From: Mesaphorura yosii
Taxonomy: Eukaryota; Arthropoda; Collembola; Poduromorpha; Tullbergiidae
Length of the DNA stretch: 64,000 nt
NCBI GenBank assembly: GCA_009869945.1
Contig: WIXG01000109.1
Coordinates: 124,001-188,000 of the forward strand
Direction of reading: 5' to 3'
Made by a program: the position numbers and the translations under genes. The notes beneath the pieces were generated by a model. That model searched no databases. It saw only the letters and a list, made by a program, of their open reading frames with translations, and was not told the DNA's origin. Positions 46,588 to 60,964 of this stretch are shown here, in pieces (position 1 is the stretch's first letter; the number at the start of each line of letters is the position of its first letter).

Positions 46588-49500
46588 ATGGTCAACTTTG
46601 ATCCTGACCCAGTGACTATTCTGAGTTCTCGAAAGCTTTCCGAGAATATTACAATCCAACTTGATGTAAGTATAGCGCTGAGCAAGTGCCTAAGCATTAC
46701 ACATATTAAATATTAAATGTGTGTCAAAATGGGGACGCTTTGAGATATACAATAGAGCTACCTTAATTAATCCAGGCCACCGATGTTCTATGGAAAGCCG
46801 AACGACGACAGTCAAAAGTTCTCACCGATGGAATCGACAATCCAACGTTTGTCGAGGAAGTTGAGATTAAAGAACTCCACCTTGGACATGCGCCGGACGT
46901 TCGACGACGATCGTTGGGTTACCTGAAGAAGGAATTGGAAATCGACTACCACCAGGTTCCAATCGCAACTCTGTACAATCGGTATGGGACTCATCCTTCC
47001 CGTGGACTCAGTGAGGAACAGCGCGCCAAAAATCTTGCTGTTTACGGACGGAATGAACTCACTCCGCCCAAGAAAGAATCAGTCCTTCTCAGGTTTTTTA
47101 AGACATTGGTCGGTGGTTTCCAACTGCTTTTGTGGGCTGGAGCTGTCCTCAGCTTTGCTGCGTACATATTCCAGTGTTTCCAGATGGATGAACCGCCAGG
47201 CGACAATGTAATTTTCCCTTTGATAGCAGAATTCGACGTACGAGTACGAAAAATGATTTTCATTGTATGAATGAACGTTTTCTATTTTGTAGCTCTACTT
47301 GGGAATCGTCCTCTCTGTGCTAGTCATTGTTCTTGGATTATTCACATTCTACCAAGAATGGTCCAGCAATAGAATCATGGAGTCGTTCACGAAAATGGTT
47401 CCGAGCTACGCAAAAGTCATTAAGGAAGGACAGATACACAGCGTAAATGCCATTGAACTTGTCGTTGGAGACATCGTCGAGGTACTTTCTCACACAATTA
47501 CAACTAGCAATTAAGGATAGCGAATTACATTGGGTTCAGCAGCTATAAGGCAGGTAACACTTTTGCTTGTACCTTGATAACCACTCAGCCGGTCGAGCTT
47601 ATTTTAACAGAATTAGTAGCAGGTTTTATTTCCTTCATACTGGCAAAGTTTAATACTATTCGCTCTTGGCATTGTCAAGATTTTCAAAATAATGAAAAAC
47701 GGCAGTGTTCAATAGCTATAAGACACTTGCAAAATTGTGCTCGATAATTAATTTCATGTTTATATCAGTACTTGGTCATTCTGCCTTGACCCAAACTGAC
47801 TTGATATACGCGGTTGTTCATGCTTTTTATTAGAGTTCTAAGGGTTTTGAACGAGATCTTGGACAATATTGAATTGTCGCCCTAAGCTCATTAACGGTGG
47901 AGTACTGCTTCCCGTGGCCATAAACCTGCCTCACTAAGATGCCTCCAAATTGTATCTCTGCATTTTGCTTCGTTGCAGGTGAAATTTGGCGACAAGATTC
48001 CTGCAGACATTCGAATAATCGAGTGCCAGGGATTCAAAGTTGACAATTCTTCTTTGACGGGTGAATCTGACCCGCAATCAAGAACTCCAATGTGTACTAA
48101 CGAAAATCCGATGGAAACTAAGAACCTGGCATTCTTCAGCAGCAATGCTCTTGAAGGTTCGGCGCGGCTGGCACCATTTTATTTAATTTAATGGTTCATG
48201 ACTCAAATTCCTTAATGCTTTAACCGTCTCTTTAGGGACCGCCAAGGGACTTGTTGTCAGCACGGGTGACAACACTTTCATTGGTCGCATTGCAGGTTTG
48301 GCCTCTGGTCTCGATGCAAACGACACTCCAATGGCCCGAGAAATCACGCATTTTGTGAAACTGATTTGCGCCGTCGCTGTATTCTTCGGAGTTACATTCT
48401 TCATCGTTTCGCTTTTCATGGGTTACAATTTGCTGAATTCTGCGCTTTTCTTGATTGGTATCATCGTGGCCAACGTCCCCGAAGGATTGCTGGTCACATT
48501 CACGGTTATTCTCGCTCTCACTGCGAAACGAATGGCTGACAAAAACTGTCTTGTGAAGAAGCTCCATGCAGTCGAAACTTTAGGCTCTTGCTCGGTGATC
48601 TGCTCAGATAAAACTGGCACACTCACGCAAAACAAAATGTCTGTCTCTCATTTGTGGTACAATAATTACGTGCTAGATGTGAACGAAGAGAAGGCGAATA
48701 CAGCAGCAGTGCTCGCTGATAATGGATTCCAGGCGCTGTCAACAGTCGCCCGCCTTTGCAGCAGGGCAAAATTCATGGCTGACCAAGACAGCGTACCTGT
48801 TGCGCAAAGGTACGGGAATTGCACGAGAGAAAAAGAAACCTTTATGCATTAATTCTGAGACTTCTGGTTCACCTTTTAGAAAAGTGAATGGCGACGCTTC
48901 TGAGTCTGCAATTTTACGTTGCATGGAAACTTACATTGCGGGAGTAGAAAAGTACCAGGAAGATCACACGAAAATTTTTGAGATTCCTTTCAACTCTGTC
49001 AACAAATATCAAGTTTCCATTCATGACATGAAGGATCCAGCCGATCCGAGGTACCTTCTCGTGATGAAAGGGGCGCCTGAGCGGATTGCGGACTACTGCA
49101 AATGGATCAAAGTTGGGGACCAAGACCAGGAATTTGATGACAACTGGCAACGAACGTTTAATCAAGTCAATGAGCAGCTTGGAAGTTTAGGCGAACGTGT
49201 AATTGGTTAGGAATTATTGAAGTACTTTCGTATCTTCTCCTGAAGCATGTCCTATTGACTTATGCTGAACGCTGGCTTCTAGGTTTCTGCGATTTACGTC
49301 TGCCACTCGATCAGTACCCTCCCGGCTATACGTTTGAGGCAGAAAATACAGATTTCATTGACATTGGCCTTCGATTTGTTGGATTGATATCAATGATCGA
49401 TCCGCCTCGTGCTGGTGTATCGGACGCGGTGCAAACTTGTCGGTCAGCTGGAATAAAAGTGGTGATGGTCACTGGAGATCATCCAATAACAGCCCAAGCT

Positions 49501-51339
49501 ATTGCACGAAATGTCGGAATATTTTCTGAGGGTAATTTTTTATGCGATGAAATAACACGCGTGCATATTCACCTGTAATAACTGCATAAATACTTCATCA
49601 GGCACGGAAACTGTGGCAGACATGGCAAAGAGGTTGGGAATACAAGTAGAAGATGTGGATCCAAGCAAATGCCAAGCCGCCGTCGTGACTGGGTTGGAAC
49701 TGACTGACTTAAACCCGGATCAGCTGGACGATCTTTTGTCTAACCACGCTGAAATCGTGTTCGCAAGAGTTTCGCCACAGCAGAAACTCGTAAGAACATT
49801 GCGAGAATCGCGGCTGCAAAATCCTCAAAATTGGTTCACATAATTCACGGTTTTGCGTTTTATAATTGCATAGATCATTGTGGAAGGATTTCAACGCCTT
49901 GGCAAAATTGTCGCGGTGACTGGCGATGGAGTTGTAAGTGAACCAAGTCACAGCTGCACGACAAATTCAATGCTTAGTTTTCCTTGTTGAACTGCCTTAC
50001 ACGAATATTTGCACCTTTTAGAACGACTCCCCTGCTCTGAAAAAGGCCGATATCGGAATCGCGATGGGAATTGCCGGTTCGGATGTGTCAAAACAGGCAG
50101 CTGACATGATTCTCTTGGATGACAATTTCGCGTCAATTGTTTTTGGCTGTGAAGAAGGAAGGCTCATATTTGACAATTTGAAGAAATGCATCTGCTATTT
50201 GTTGTGCGCGAATATTGCAGAGCTTATCCCATTCTTAGTCCTCATTCTACTGAAAACTCCTTTGCCACTGGGTGAGTGAAAAGTTCGATAACAATAGGGA
50301 TCAATCTAGACTCGATTAACTTAGAACTAATCTGGAACGGAACTTTAAATTACAGGCACAATTCCTATGCTGCTCATTTGCTTGGGAACGGACATCATGC
50401 CAACTATTTCGCTGTCTTACGAGAAGGCTGAGGGAGATATCATGAAACGTCCTCCGCGAAATCCTGCCACAGAGAAACTGGTGACTGACAAGTAAGTTGG
50501 TGGTGCCATATTGCCTTCTTTCTGCATTCTGCTGCAGAAAGTTTGAACTTAGAGCCTTCTCGCAGGTTGATTTCGTACGCGTACGGCCAATTGGGAGTAA
50601 TAGAAACGGCAGCTGGACTGTTCACGTACTGCGTTGTGATGGGACAAAATGGCTGGTGGCCGCTGAGACTGGTTGGCATCGCTAGCCTCTGGGAGGACAG
50701 TGCAGTGAATGATTTGGAAGATTCGTATGGACAAGAATGGGTAGGTTTCGCATTTCACATCAGTTAATTGCATTAATCACTGTTTGATTTGTTGTTACGA
50801 ACGACTTTCGCGTTTTGAACAGACTTATTCCAGCCGAATTAAGCTGGAACACACGTGCTGGACGGCTTACTTCATCGCTGTGGTAGTTTGTCAATGGGGA
50901 AATGTGCTAATTTCGAAGTGTCGACGTGTGTCCCTCATCTACAAAATATTCGAGTAAGACAAAACATCAAAGAAAGGCAGGTTTCGCTTTTCACCTAAAA
51001 TTCTCAATTTTATATTTTCTTACACGCAGTAATTGGGTTGTATTCTTCGCGATTGGCTTTATGACCGCGCTAGCCTGCTTCTTCTCGTACACGCCAGGAA
51101 TGAGTCACGCAATCGGGATGGAATGGGTCAAGTAAGTAAAATTATTGACCCCACTCACTCGCCAAATTAATTGCTGCGAGAATTTCACGATCCTGTCTTA
51201 ACTCTTAACTCTTTGCAGAATCAATTGGTGGCTGTGTGCCCTTCCATTCATGGCGTACCTGATTCTCTACGATGAATGCAGACGTTTTATCTTGAGAAAC
51301 TTCAAGTGGCCGTGGTTCCACCAAGAATTTTACTATTAA
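46588..51339 (+). CDS. Divergent Na+/K+-ATPase-like alpha subunit (P2C ATPase)
   Basis: Fifteen exons (46588-46665, 46776-47207, 47293-47481, 47979-48156, 48236-48809, 48880-49205, 49283-49531, 49602-49789, 49874-49933, 50022-50271, 50356-50491, 50566-50740, 50823-50953, 51030-51131, 51219-51339); 1062 aa. The catalytic machinery is intact: LTGES actuator loop, phosphorylated Asp417 in [24 protein letters not shown] and [19 protein letters not shown]4 keeps VPEGL. Transport residues diverge from Na+/K+-ATPase (pig alpha-1 numbering): T772L, S775A, D804C (Cys850), D926N (Asn972) and E954M (Met1000), with P778A in TM5. E327, N776, E779 and D808 remain. The protein ends EFYY like the canonical KETYY. 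It probably hydrolyses ATP but with altered cation stoichiometry or a non-pump role. It would normally pair with a beta subunit in the plasma membrane. Confidence 0.93.
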
Positions 51340-51549
51340 CCGCATACTAAGAATAGGATCTGTAAATTAGGATTAGAATATTTATTCAAACGTGCAGTTA
51401 GTTAAGTTTCAAGCTCAATCGATACATTTACATTCCAAACCAGCTCGTCTAATTTTGCCTTTACAATAAGTTTACCAAGTTAAGAAGTGAATGAATGACT
51501 CATTGTGATTTTAATGTGATGATAATAAATGAATAGTTTATGCAAGGCT
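51340..51549. other. Convergent 3' ends of ATPase and CAP genes
   Basis: An AATAAA at 51524-51529 on the plus strand fits the ATPase transcript end, only about 20 bp before the CAP stop codon on the other strand. The two 3' ends probably overlap. Confidence 0.5.
51524..51529 (+). terminator. Polyadenylation signal, ATPase gene
   Basis: AATAAA 185 bp after the stop codon of the ATPase-like gene. Confidence 0.55.
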
Positions 51550-52328
51550 TTATGAAATTGCACGTTGCACATTATCCCTGAAGTATTTGCCACCCTCGCC
51601 CAGGAGGTTTCCTTCTGGTGAGAACGCGCCCACAACAACAGTACGCACGCCTCTCGATGCAACGCCAATTCCAAGATCGGTCGTGGACTTCCAGACGAGT
51701 GCCGCGAACGCGTTCACGTCCGGCCTGTTCCAGTCGTACTTCTTCTGAGAGCCGTACCATGTTTTGATCGCGCCTTCCACCGCATTGTTGGTTTCGATCT
51801 CGATGCCCTTGAACTCGTACAAGTTTTTGATGAAGCCAGGCTCAAGCTTATTTCTGAAACTGTTGGTCTGGATCAGCTTGTCCGCGAAAGCCTGTGCTGC
51901 TTTGTTTAACTAAAATGCAAAGTTTGTGATCAGTCAAGCTGATTCTGAGCTAGAACATTAATGATTGTCCACAGTGACTTACAGTTGCGTTCAGTTTCAG
52001 CGGTGGGGCGTCATGCTTTGCACGGTATAAATTGGCCAAGTCTCTTCCACGGATTTGGTACTCTTCATTAGAGAAAAGCGCATATTAGAAAAATGTCGCT
52101 CACCCACTGCACCGTAATTGTAAACGAGGTCGGCTCAGAAATGAGAATTACCTTGGAATTGGTCGTTGATGCTATTACTCTGGCCGTATGCTTCCTTTGC
52201 CTGAAAGGTCAAATTGGTGTAGGCATAATTTTGGGGGGTCGAAAGTCTGAAGCGTTTAAGAAAATTACGTTACTTACCAAAATGGAGGCCAGCAAAACGA
52301 AAATTGTGAACAAGTTGCTTGAAACCAT
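51550..52328 (-). CDS. Secreted CAP-superfamily (GAPR-1/SCP-like) protein
   Basis: Four exons: 52328-52278, 52200-52152, 52062-51983, 51909-51550; 179 aa. A signal peptide (MVSSNLFTIFVLLASIL) is followed by a single CAP domain without extra cysteines. The helix RGRDLANLYRAKHDAPPLKL corresponds to the CAP1-side helix, KTWYGSQKKYDW to the helix before CAP2, and LVWKSTTDLGIGVA to the CAP1 strand. The usual His of the HFTQ-V-W motif is replaced (AFAALVWKS) and the GENL-type Glu motif is not evident. The metal-binding His/Glu tetrad is therefore incomplete. The fold is clear; function is unknown. Confidence 0.87.
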
Positions 52329-54166
52329 TTCGATTTTCTTTCTTCTGGTGACTTATGAAACTTGATAGCAAAGGTTGGCGTTCGCGAACAATTGAAGTGT
52401 TTGGTACTGGAAGTTTAAAACTTTTGTCCTAGTCAAGAAAGTCAAGATCGGACGATTGTGCGTGCAGGTGCTCCTGATCCGTGAAGAGAGTCTATCTTCC
52501 AGTAAATCCAGGGAACCGAAACCGGTTTGATGTCACAATTTGCCGTCAATTTAGTCGTACTTGCCTCGGGTCACCGTGAACTTGACGCAGCCAGCGTGGA
52601 TTGCTTCTGCTTGTCGGAGCACATGAGCAGCGAATGATATCCTTTAAAAAATTGTTTTCTGTCTTTATCGTGTTAATTAATGAATTCTGGACAATGCAGG
52701 TGGACTCGAGATTACAATCAAAAAGGAAGAAGATTTACAACAGTTTTGGCTTCAAGGTGGAAGATTATCACAAGATTCCTGATTCTCGTATTGCAGTGCA
52801 TTGCGTGGACATTAACTCATTATGAAATGGTACATGAATTAATTACCTTTTTTACCTTAAAATTACACACAATTTGTGCAAAAGCAAAAAATGCGCATCG
52901 TGCCTCAGCTTTATTAACCATAAATTATATTTATGGGAAATGTGAGAGCGAGATCGTGCCATTAAGATTAATAGGTTTATTGTTCTTGAGCAGTCACAAG
53001 CACAAGCTGCTGCAAGGCATCTTCCAAATTCTGTAACTTGTAACTTGACGTTTGATGGTCAATGTCAACATCAAATGCAAATTAGGAGATGGTTGGTTAC
53101 ATTCACTGACTCGCCATGCCGTCCCATGCGAATTTGCAAATGGCGAATGTATGTAGAAACACTAGAAAAACGAACGCACACTGCGGAATGGGTGTAGAAT
53201 CCATATTTTATCACATTTATGGTGATGACGATGATGATGGAAGTGAGGAGGCACTTCCTTGACATTGCAATTAATTGAGATGCTGCCTGGCGATAAGCGA
53301 ACGTCAAATTGCAATTTTCAGTGAACTTTAGCACTTCATACACACAGGAAAAAAAGCGGTCAGGATTTTACACATTCATGCGGCTTTGGCTTCCACTTCC
53401 CGAAAGCTGCTATGTCTCAATCGCAATCTCGAAATTGCTGAATTATATTGATTGATTTCTATTCTAACGAAGATCATGCAGATATTCTGGATTACGTAAT
53501 TACGTATTTGACGAGGAAGCGTACGTTACAATGAAAAAGTACTCCAAAACTGATGTTCTAGTGGATGAAAGCAGCGAAGCTCCACTGATTAGTACGGCAA
53601 TCACAATCACAGCGAGCTCTCACCTCCGCCTCCACGTTCGGTTCCAAGTTGTACACAGGTCCGGAAATGATTTGTTATTTCCTGTCATTTCTGTGCATGA
53701 ATTTCTTCCGAAATCCACATCTCAATCTCAATTCTTTCTCTCAGTCTCCTGCATTCATGAATCATTAGTTAGCGTATCCTCATTTTCCTCATACAACACT
53801 TGCAGGATCACAGAAAGGAGACGCGCACACACAACTGGTACGCTTCTGAATGCGTTAGCATTGGAAAGCCGAAGCTGAAGCCGGATTCAAGTTATATACA
53901 CTTGTGTGCTTGTGTTCATGACGGAGGAGTCATTGCTATTGCTATTTTAGTGGTATTTGGCATGAATTACGTACAAAGGCGGAGTGCAGTGTATGTGTAT
54001 AACAACTGACATAAGATAATTCCTGATTTAGCCGAGGAATCATTTAAAATAAAGGTTCCACACTAATTTATTGACAGTGCTATACGTTAGGTCTGGTTTT
54101 GGATAGGGAGGGTTATTATTTATTATTCAGTGTTCAGTGGACACCGTATAATTTTCACACCGCAAA
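52329..54166. other. Intergenic stretch between CAP and Abi genes
   Basis: A divergent promoter interval (CAP on minus, Abi on plus). Only short open frames without signatures are present. Confidence 0.4.
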
Positions 54167-55974
<1,808 letters not shown>

Positions 55975-56625
55975 ATTATACGTGTGTTTTCACATTTTCA
56001 TAATTTATAAATAATTATACGCGTTTTGCTTGAGCATTCATCTCCGTTAGCCATCGTGATTTGCTTCGACTTTTTTGAAATTTTATAAGAAGCTGCTTGT
56101 AGTTAAAGTAATAATCAATACTCGATTTGATATTTATGTCACAATTCGTTTCTCATTTCAATCACAGCATGGCTTTAGCATAGCACAAGCGTAGTTCCAG
56201 CGCACTTTAGAGACTTGCTCTGTGCTTGGTTATTTGAAATAAATTTTGGAGATTTCATTAAATTGCATTCTCAACGCATTGATTCCATTGAGAGAGTCTT
56301 TTACTGCTATTTCACTCTTGCTCATTTCCGGCTCTATGAATCACGTTCCATTTCAGTTTTACGATTCTTGTGTCTTCATTCGTCGTTGACAAACACCGCA
56401 TTAGGTCATCTTGTACAAAATACGTAAAAGGTTTGTGCAGACGTACGAAGGCAAAGAGGGCAGCATGCAGAAGATTCAACGAAACACTGTACAAGAAAGT
56501 GCGGATCACTTCGAACCTGCAAGGAAAATTGAGTTTATGCAGTGTACAGTGTAAAGAGAGAAACGTGAAGATTGTTCAGTTAATTTAATTAAAAATCGAC
56601 GAATTTTGTGGTTGTGCCATCCAAA
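55975..56625. other. Abi 3' untranslated region and COX7C 5' flank
   Basis: An AATAAA at 56238-56243 is a candidate Abi polyadenylation signal. The COX7C promoter and 5' untranslated region must lie in the remainder. No coding exon is supported. Confidence 0.4.
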
Positions 56626-56951
56626 ATGATTGCAAGTCGGCTGGTGGGTGCAGTTCGTCCAGTTGCTGGACGCAATATTTCGACAACGGCTCTACGTCGA
56701 GGTGGTGATCATGGCCATCATGACATTGGAGGAGTTCCTGGAGCGGTAAGCCGTCCAAGACCAACAGCTATCTATCTCATTTATCTGTTTCAGTACTAAT
56801 AAAAACATGCCCTGTTTGTGTAATATTGCAGAATCTGCCGTTTAGCATTCATAATCACCGCAAATTAGCCGTTTACATGGTCTTGTTCTTGGGGTCAGGA
56901 TTTGCAACACCATTCTTCCTTCTTCGTCATCAACTTTTGAAGAAGAAGTAA
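56626..56951 (+). CDS. COX7C: Cytochrome c oxidase subunit 7C, mitochondrial
   Basis: Two exons: 56626-56745 and 56832-56951; 79 aa. A small nuclear-encoded subunit of respiratory complex IV in the inner mitochondrial membrane. The N-terminus is a basic, Ser/Thr-rich mitochondrial presequence ([20 protein letters not shown]). The mature part matches COX7C: NLPFSIHN, one transmembrane helix ([20 protein letters not shown]) and the matrix tail RHQLLKKK. The start at 56626 is the first ATG. A polyadenylation signal lies at 57160-57165. Confidence 0.95.
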
Positions 56952-57859
56952 AGCAGCCAGTGCAGCAATAACAAATTTAGAAAAAGATGCTTCACGCCTA
57001 CGCAACCCATCAATCAGTTATAAGATACCATGTTCAGCTCATTGCAATTGCAGTTCTGTAATATTGTCGAATGAAAAGAATACCAAGTCAAGCAGGTGTT
57101 GCAAAACAAGTCATAAATATTTCACAGTAGTGAATATTGTAGTCGTTCCTGTATGGTTAAATAAATTGATATAATCCCGAATTGATATCACATGGAGTTT
57201 ATTCAGCGATTTAATTAGCGACTGGCTGCCGCGACTTCCATTATGGGAGCACAATGTAATAATGTATTAATACCTTATCACCGACTTCGTTGTGGAAATT
57301 TTAAAAGATTAGAAAGGATATGAGTGAGCATACGTCATTATCATATACAGATTTGGCAGACAAATTGCACTAGTTAAATCAGTCAAGTGATCCTTACGGA
57401 GGTCAAATCGACTAGTCCTTAGCAGGACAAAATCACAATTGGGAGACTTAACTATTATTACTTTGTGCCTTCGAGTCTGGTTATATGACATAGAAATTAG
57501 AAAAATTCTAAAATGGAAAGGCAAGACAGGACAAATACATTCAAGCTACTTCGAAATACGTTAAACCAAGAGTCAGGCGAGTTTAATTTAATTATTTAGA
57601 TGTAAAACTAGCTTATATACTTTAGTAAGCTTGTCCAAATGACCAAATGACAAAGGAATGTCAGACTCTTTTCAAATCAAAACATGTACAGCTAAAGTAA
57701 CTTGTTAAGTACAAACCTAAAGTAATATCCGATATCCGAAATTCGAGATAAGAGCGATGAGTGATTCGAACTTTGGCAAGACAAACGAACACATTGATTG
57801 ACAAGGTAAAGAGCGAACTAAGGCCATAATGTTACGAATCACAAACGGAAGTATCCGCG
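56952..57859. other. COX7C and RING-gene 3' flanks
   Basis: A convergent interval. AATAAA at 57160-57165 fits the COX7C transcript end. The rest probably includes the 3' untranslated region of the RING gene on the minus strand. No coding exon is supported. Confidence 0.45.
57160..57165 (+). terminator. Polyadenylation signal, COX7C
   Basis: AATAAA about 210 bp after the COX7C stop codon. Confidence 0.55.
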
Positions 57860-59431
57860 CTAATTAGCCTTTGTCACTAGCGTCATGTCGGCCATGTCAC
57901 TTCTGGTAACGTCCAGCTCGTGATGAGTAGAGTGAGGAACATCTAGAAACGACGGACTTGGTGATCTCAAACGATTGGTGGTAGTCGGATTCGGATACAA
58001 GGAATCATCAGCAAACGAACTTGCATCGATGTAGTCTTCGCAAGACTCATCCAAGATGCTCTTGCTCTCATTTGCTGAAGTGTCAGGAGTTGTGGATTCT
58101 GTGTTGATTCCTCCTGGACCCTCACTTTCACGATCAGCGCCATATTCGCTTGATGAAGTCGATGTGGTGTGGCTGTCCGATTCTGTATTGTTTCCGCCTT
58201 CAAATGCTTCAAACGAAGCGTGAGAATTGTCTTCCATTTCCTCTTCTTCTACCTTAATTTCCACAGGGTCGTCCGTATCGATTATTTCCTCGGGTTCTTT
58301 AACTACCACTGGTACTGACCCACTCAGGTCATTCATCGACTCTTCTCCAAGCATTTGTAAGTCGGCAGAATTGAACCCATTTCCAGCTCCAGGAGTTGCA
58401 TTTGGTTTGAGTTTCTGTAATAGCTGGATGCAGAGATCGACGGCGATTTCTTGTCTCTGCCCATTCGATGTAGTAAGTGTCACGTTTTTGTTTGCTTTCT
58501 CAGCCATCAATAAACTTCTATACAAATAGGACACAGTACATTATTCGAAAGTTTGGAAATATTTCACACATGTCACGCGTTGACAAATTTACCTCAAAGA
58601 GGATTTCTGCTCCTTCAGCGTCTTAATGCGGTCGAATTGTTCTTCTAACTTTTGTTTAAGTACTAGATTTTCTTTGTCCTTCTTTTCCAACTCAGCGATT
58701 AATTGGATTTTTATAGCCTCGGCCTCTTCCATAAGAATCTCTTTCTCTTGTTCAGCATTTTTCAGTATGTTTTGAATTTTAACCTTTACCTTTCCTTTAG
58801 CTTCGTTAACGAATTTGGTATGCTCAAATCTGGAACAAATTAAGGAATGTTATATTTTGGTCATTATACGAACACTGCAAACACATGAAAAACTTCAGCA
58901 TTCAGATTCAAACCTCAAAAGATCGTGAACCAGCCTTTCATCCTCATATTTGGATTGAAATTCTACTAGCTGTCCAAGTTTTTCATCGATCTCCTCTTGA
59001 AGCTGGTGGTTGACACCGTACTGGGTCTTTGCATCTTGATAGCGATTGATGATCTCGTCGGTTTCTTCGTCTCCAGACTACATTTACACATTGACAATGT
59101 CACATTTTTCTCGAACGTAAGCGTAGTGAACTTTGAAAAACTCACCGGAAAAATGCGCTGGAGCTCACCCTGGACTACTTTGGTCTTACAATACGGACAC
59201 TCCATACTAAGGAAAATGATCGGACAATAAAATATTATTAGAAGTCGTTCAGAAGTGCCTTCAACTGTGAACAACGAAAGATTCTTACCGTGGATAGTCG
59301 CGACTGTTGAACCAGCCTTCCAAGCAATTCAGGTGATATAAATGACCACATTTTGTCACAACCAGATCCGCATTGTTGCCTTCCCCAGCGGGTGTGATTA
59401 GATCTCGGCAAACAATGCAAATAAACGACAT
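57860..59431 (-). CDS. RING-finger / coiled-coil protein, putative E3 ubiquitin ligase
   Basis: Five exons: 59431-59289, 59206-59146, 59077-58914, 58829-58593, 58517-57860; 420 aa. An N-terminal RING spans the first two exons: CIVC, then CGHLYHLNCLEGWF, then CPYC. This is followed by a coiled coil (about residues 70-205; for example LVLKQKLEEQFDRIKTLKEQ) and an acidic, Ser/Thr-rich C-terminal half with a DDPVEIKVEEEEMED cluster. The layout resembles TRAIP/Nopo-type ligases, but the tail shows no recognisable TRAIP sequence, so only the general class is claimed. The start at 59431 is the first ATG in frame. Confidence 0.85.
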
Positions 59432-60964
59432 TGTGAGGCTGCCGTGTATTAACACAACCAATGACACAACTTAACTTGGCCGTTAGATCGTTATAAAATT
59501 ATCACAGAATCGCGCAACCGTGCATTTAATTAAATGACAATGCCAGCAGTTACAAAGTAAATTACAACAAAATCTGGAATCTATAATCTATAAAAGATAA
59601 TAAAACACGTTCGTAGAGGATCTAGCGCGAGTCTGGATGCTGGAAGACAATGAACCAATACGACGGAGTGGGACTGGGTGAATGAAAGACCGAAGTAGAT
59701 GTAACAAAATCACAACAGAATTCAAATTATGACTCATGCATGTTTTATCTCTGCCTCTTTTCTTGTTCCTGCTGCAGGCTGTGCTGGTCGCGATCTCAAT
59801 TTCAGCCACGCAATGTTAAATCCTCAATTATGAAATCAGCGTCTTAAAAGTATTGACGCGATGAAGCTTAAAGCTAAATCGCAAAATCGCTATTTATATG
59901 TGTAACTCCAGGTTTGCTAGTTTCAGCCATTAGCATAGAATTCTGACCAGAACCTGTCACCAGTGAACACGAATGACCGAAGATCCAATTTCAATCATTT
60001 TTCGTTATAAGCCAACAATTCTAACTTCGAATGCGGCATATATAAATGTGAACCAATGTTCTGGCCCCTAGCTGAATAATTTTGACAAATGTAGCTTGCT
60101 GCAATCAGTGCCATTTAAAATTTTATTTTAAAGATTCGATGACCCAGCGTTCGCCAGACCTGACAGCCTTTTATAATGTTGCAACTTCGCATTGCTATAA
60201 AGCATCCTTTTCAGGTCTTGATTGTTTGTCCTCCTCACTCGCTGGTCTCACAGTGGACACAATGGAACAATTTCCGTTGAGTCTTTGGCATTCTCATTGA
60301 TGATTTCCCATTTTCCAGATTTCCAGTTCAGTCAGTACCTGATTCCGAGTACGATTTGGTTGAACAAAGAATGAAAAATGTATGCTTTCCTTTTATGGTA
60401 CACCCGAGTAAACATAAACAACTATGCAGAGCCAAGAATTCAAACCCGTCAAGAAGCAGTATCTATCACTAAATCATTATAAACATCTCTCTAAATTCAA
60501 AATGACGGCTTTAGATTGATTTAGTTGAACTGGGGCCAGCTGTGATTTCGAAATGTGATCCAGAAACAGCAATATGTGGTAAGCAAGTCAATTCCATCAA
60601 GTGTCAATATTTCATAATAGCTGAATGCAGCCAATTTAATAAAATAAACACTTCCGACTGTATTCAGATTCTTTGAACGCCCAGCAGGAATGAGGCATTG
60701 GTTAATTGAAGAGGGTTTGCCGGTTCAGTAAGCGCGAATCTCCATTGTAATCTCTTCCCGTCTTTGATAGACCTCCGACCTCCTTTGATTGGTTAGAAGG
60801 AAGTATCTTGTCTCACACGTTTACGCATTACGAACGGCCCTGTAAAAGAAACTAACATGGACGCTGGCACTGCGGGACAATTTCGACTTAGCTGAGTCCT
60901 GAGCTCTAAGGACTCCCTAGTAAGGAGTATAAGAATCTCAACCTGTGCACACCGAGTCAGTATT
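59432..60964. other. Divergent promoter interval
   Basis: Between the RING gene (minus) and the membrane-protein gene (plus). No exon or strong motif is supported. Confidence 0.4.
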
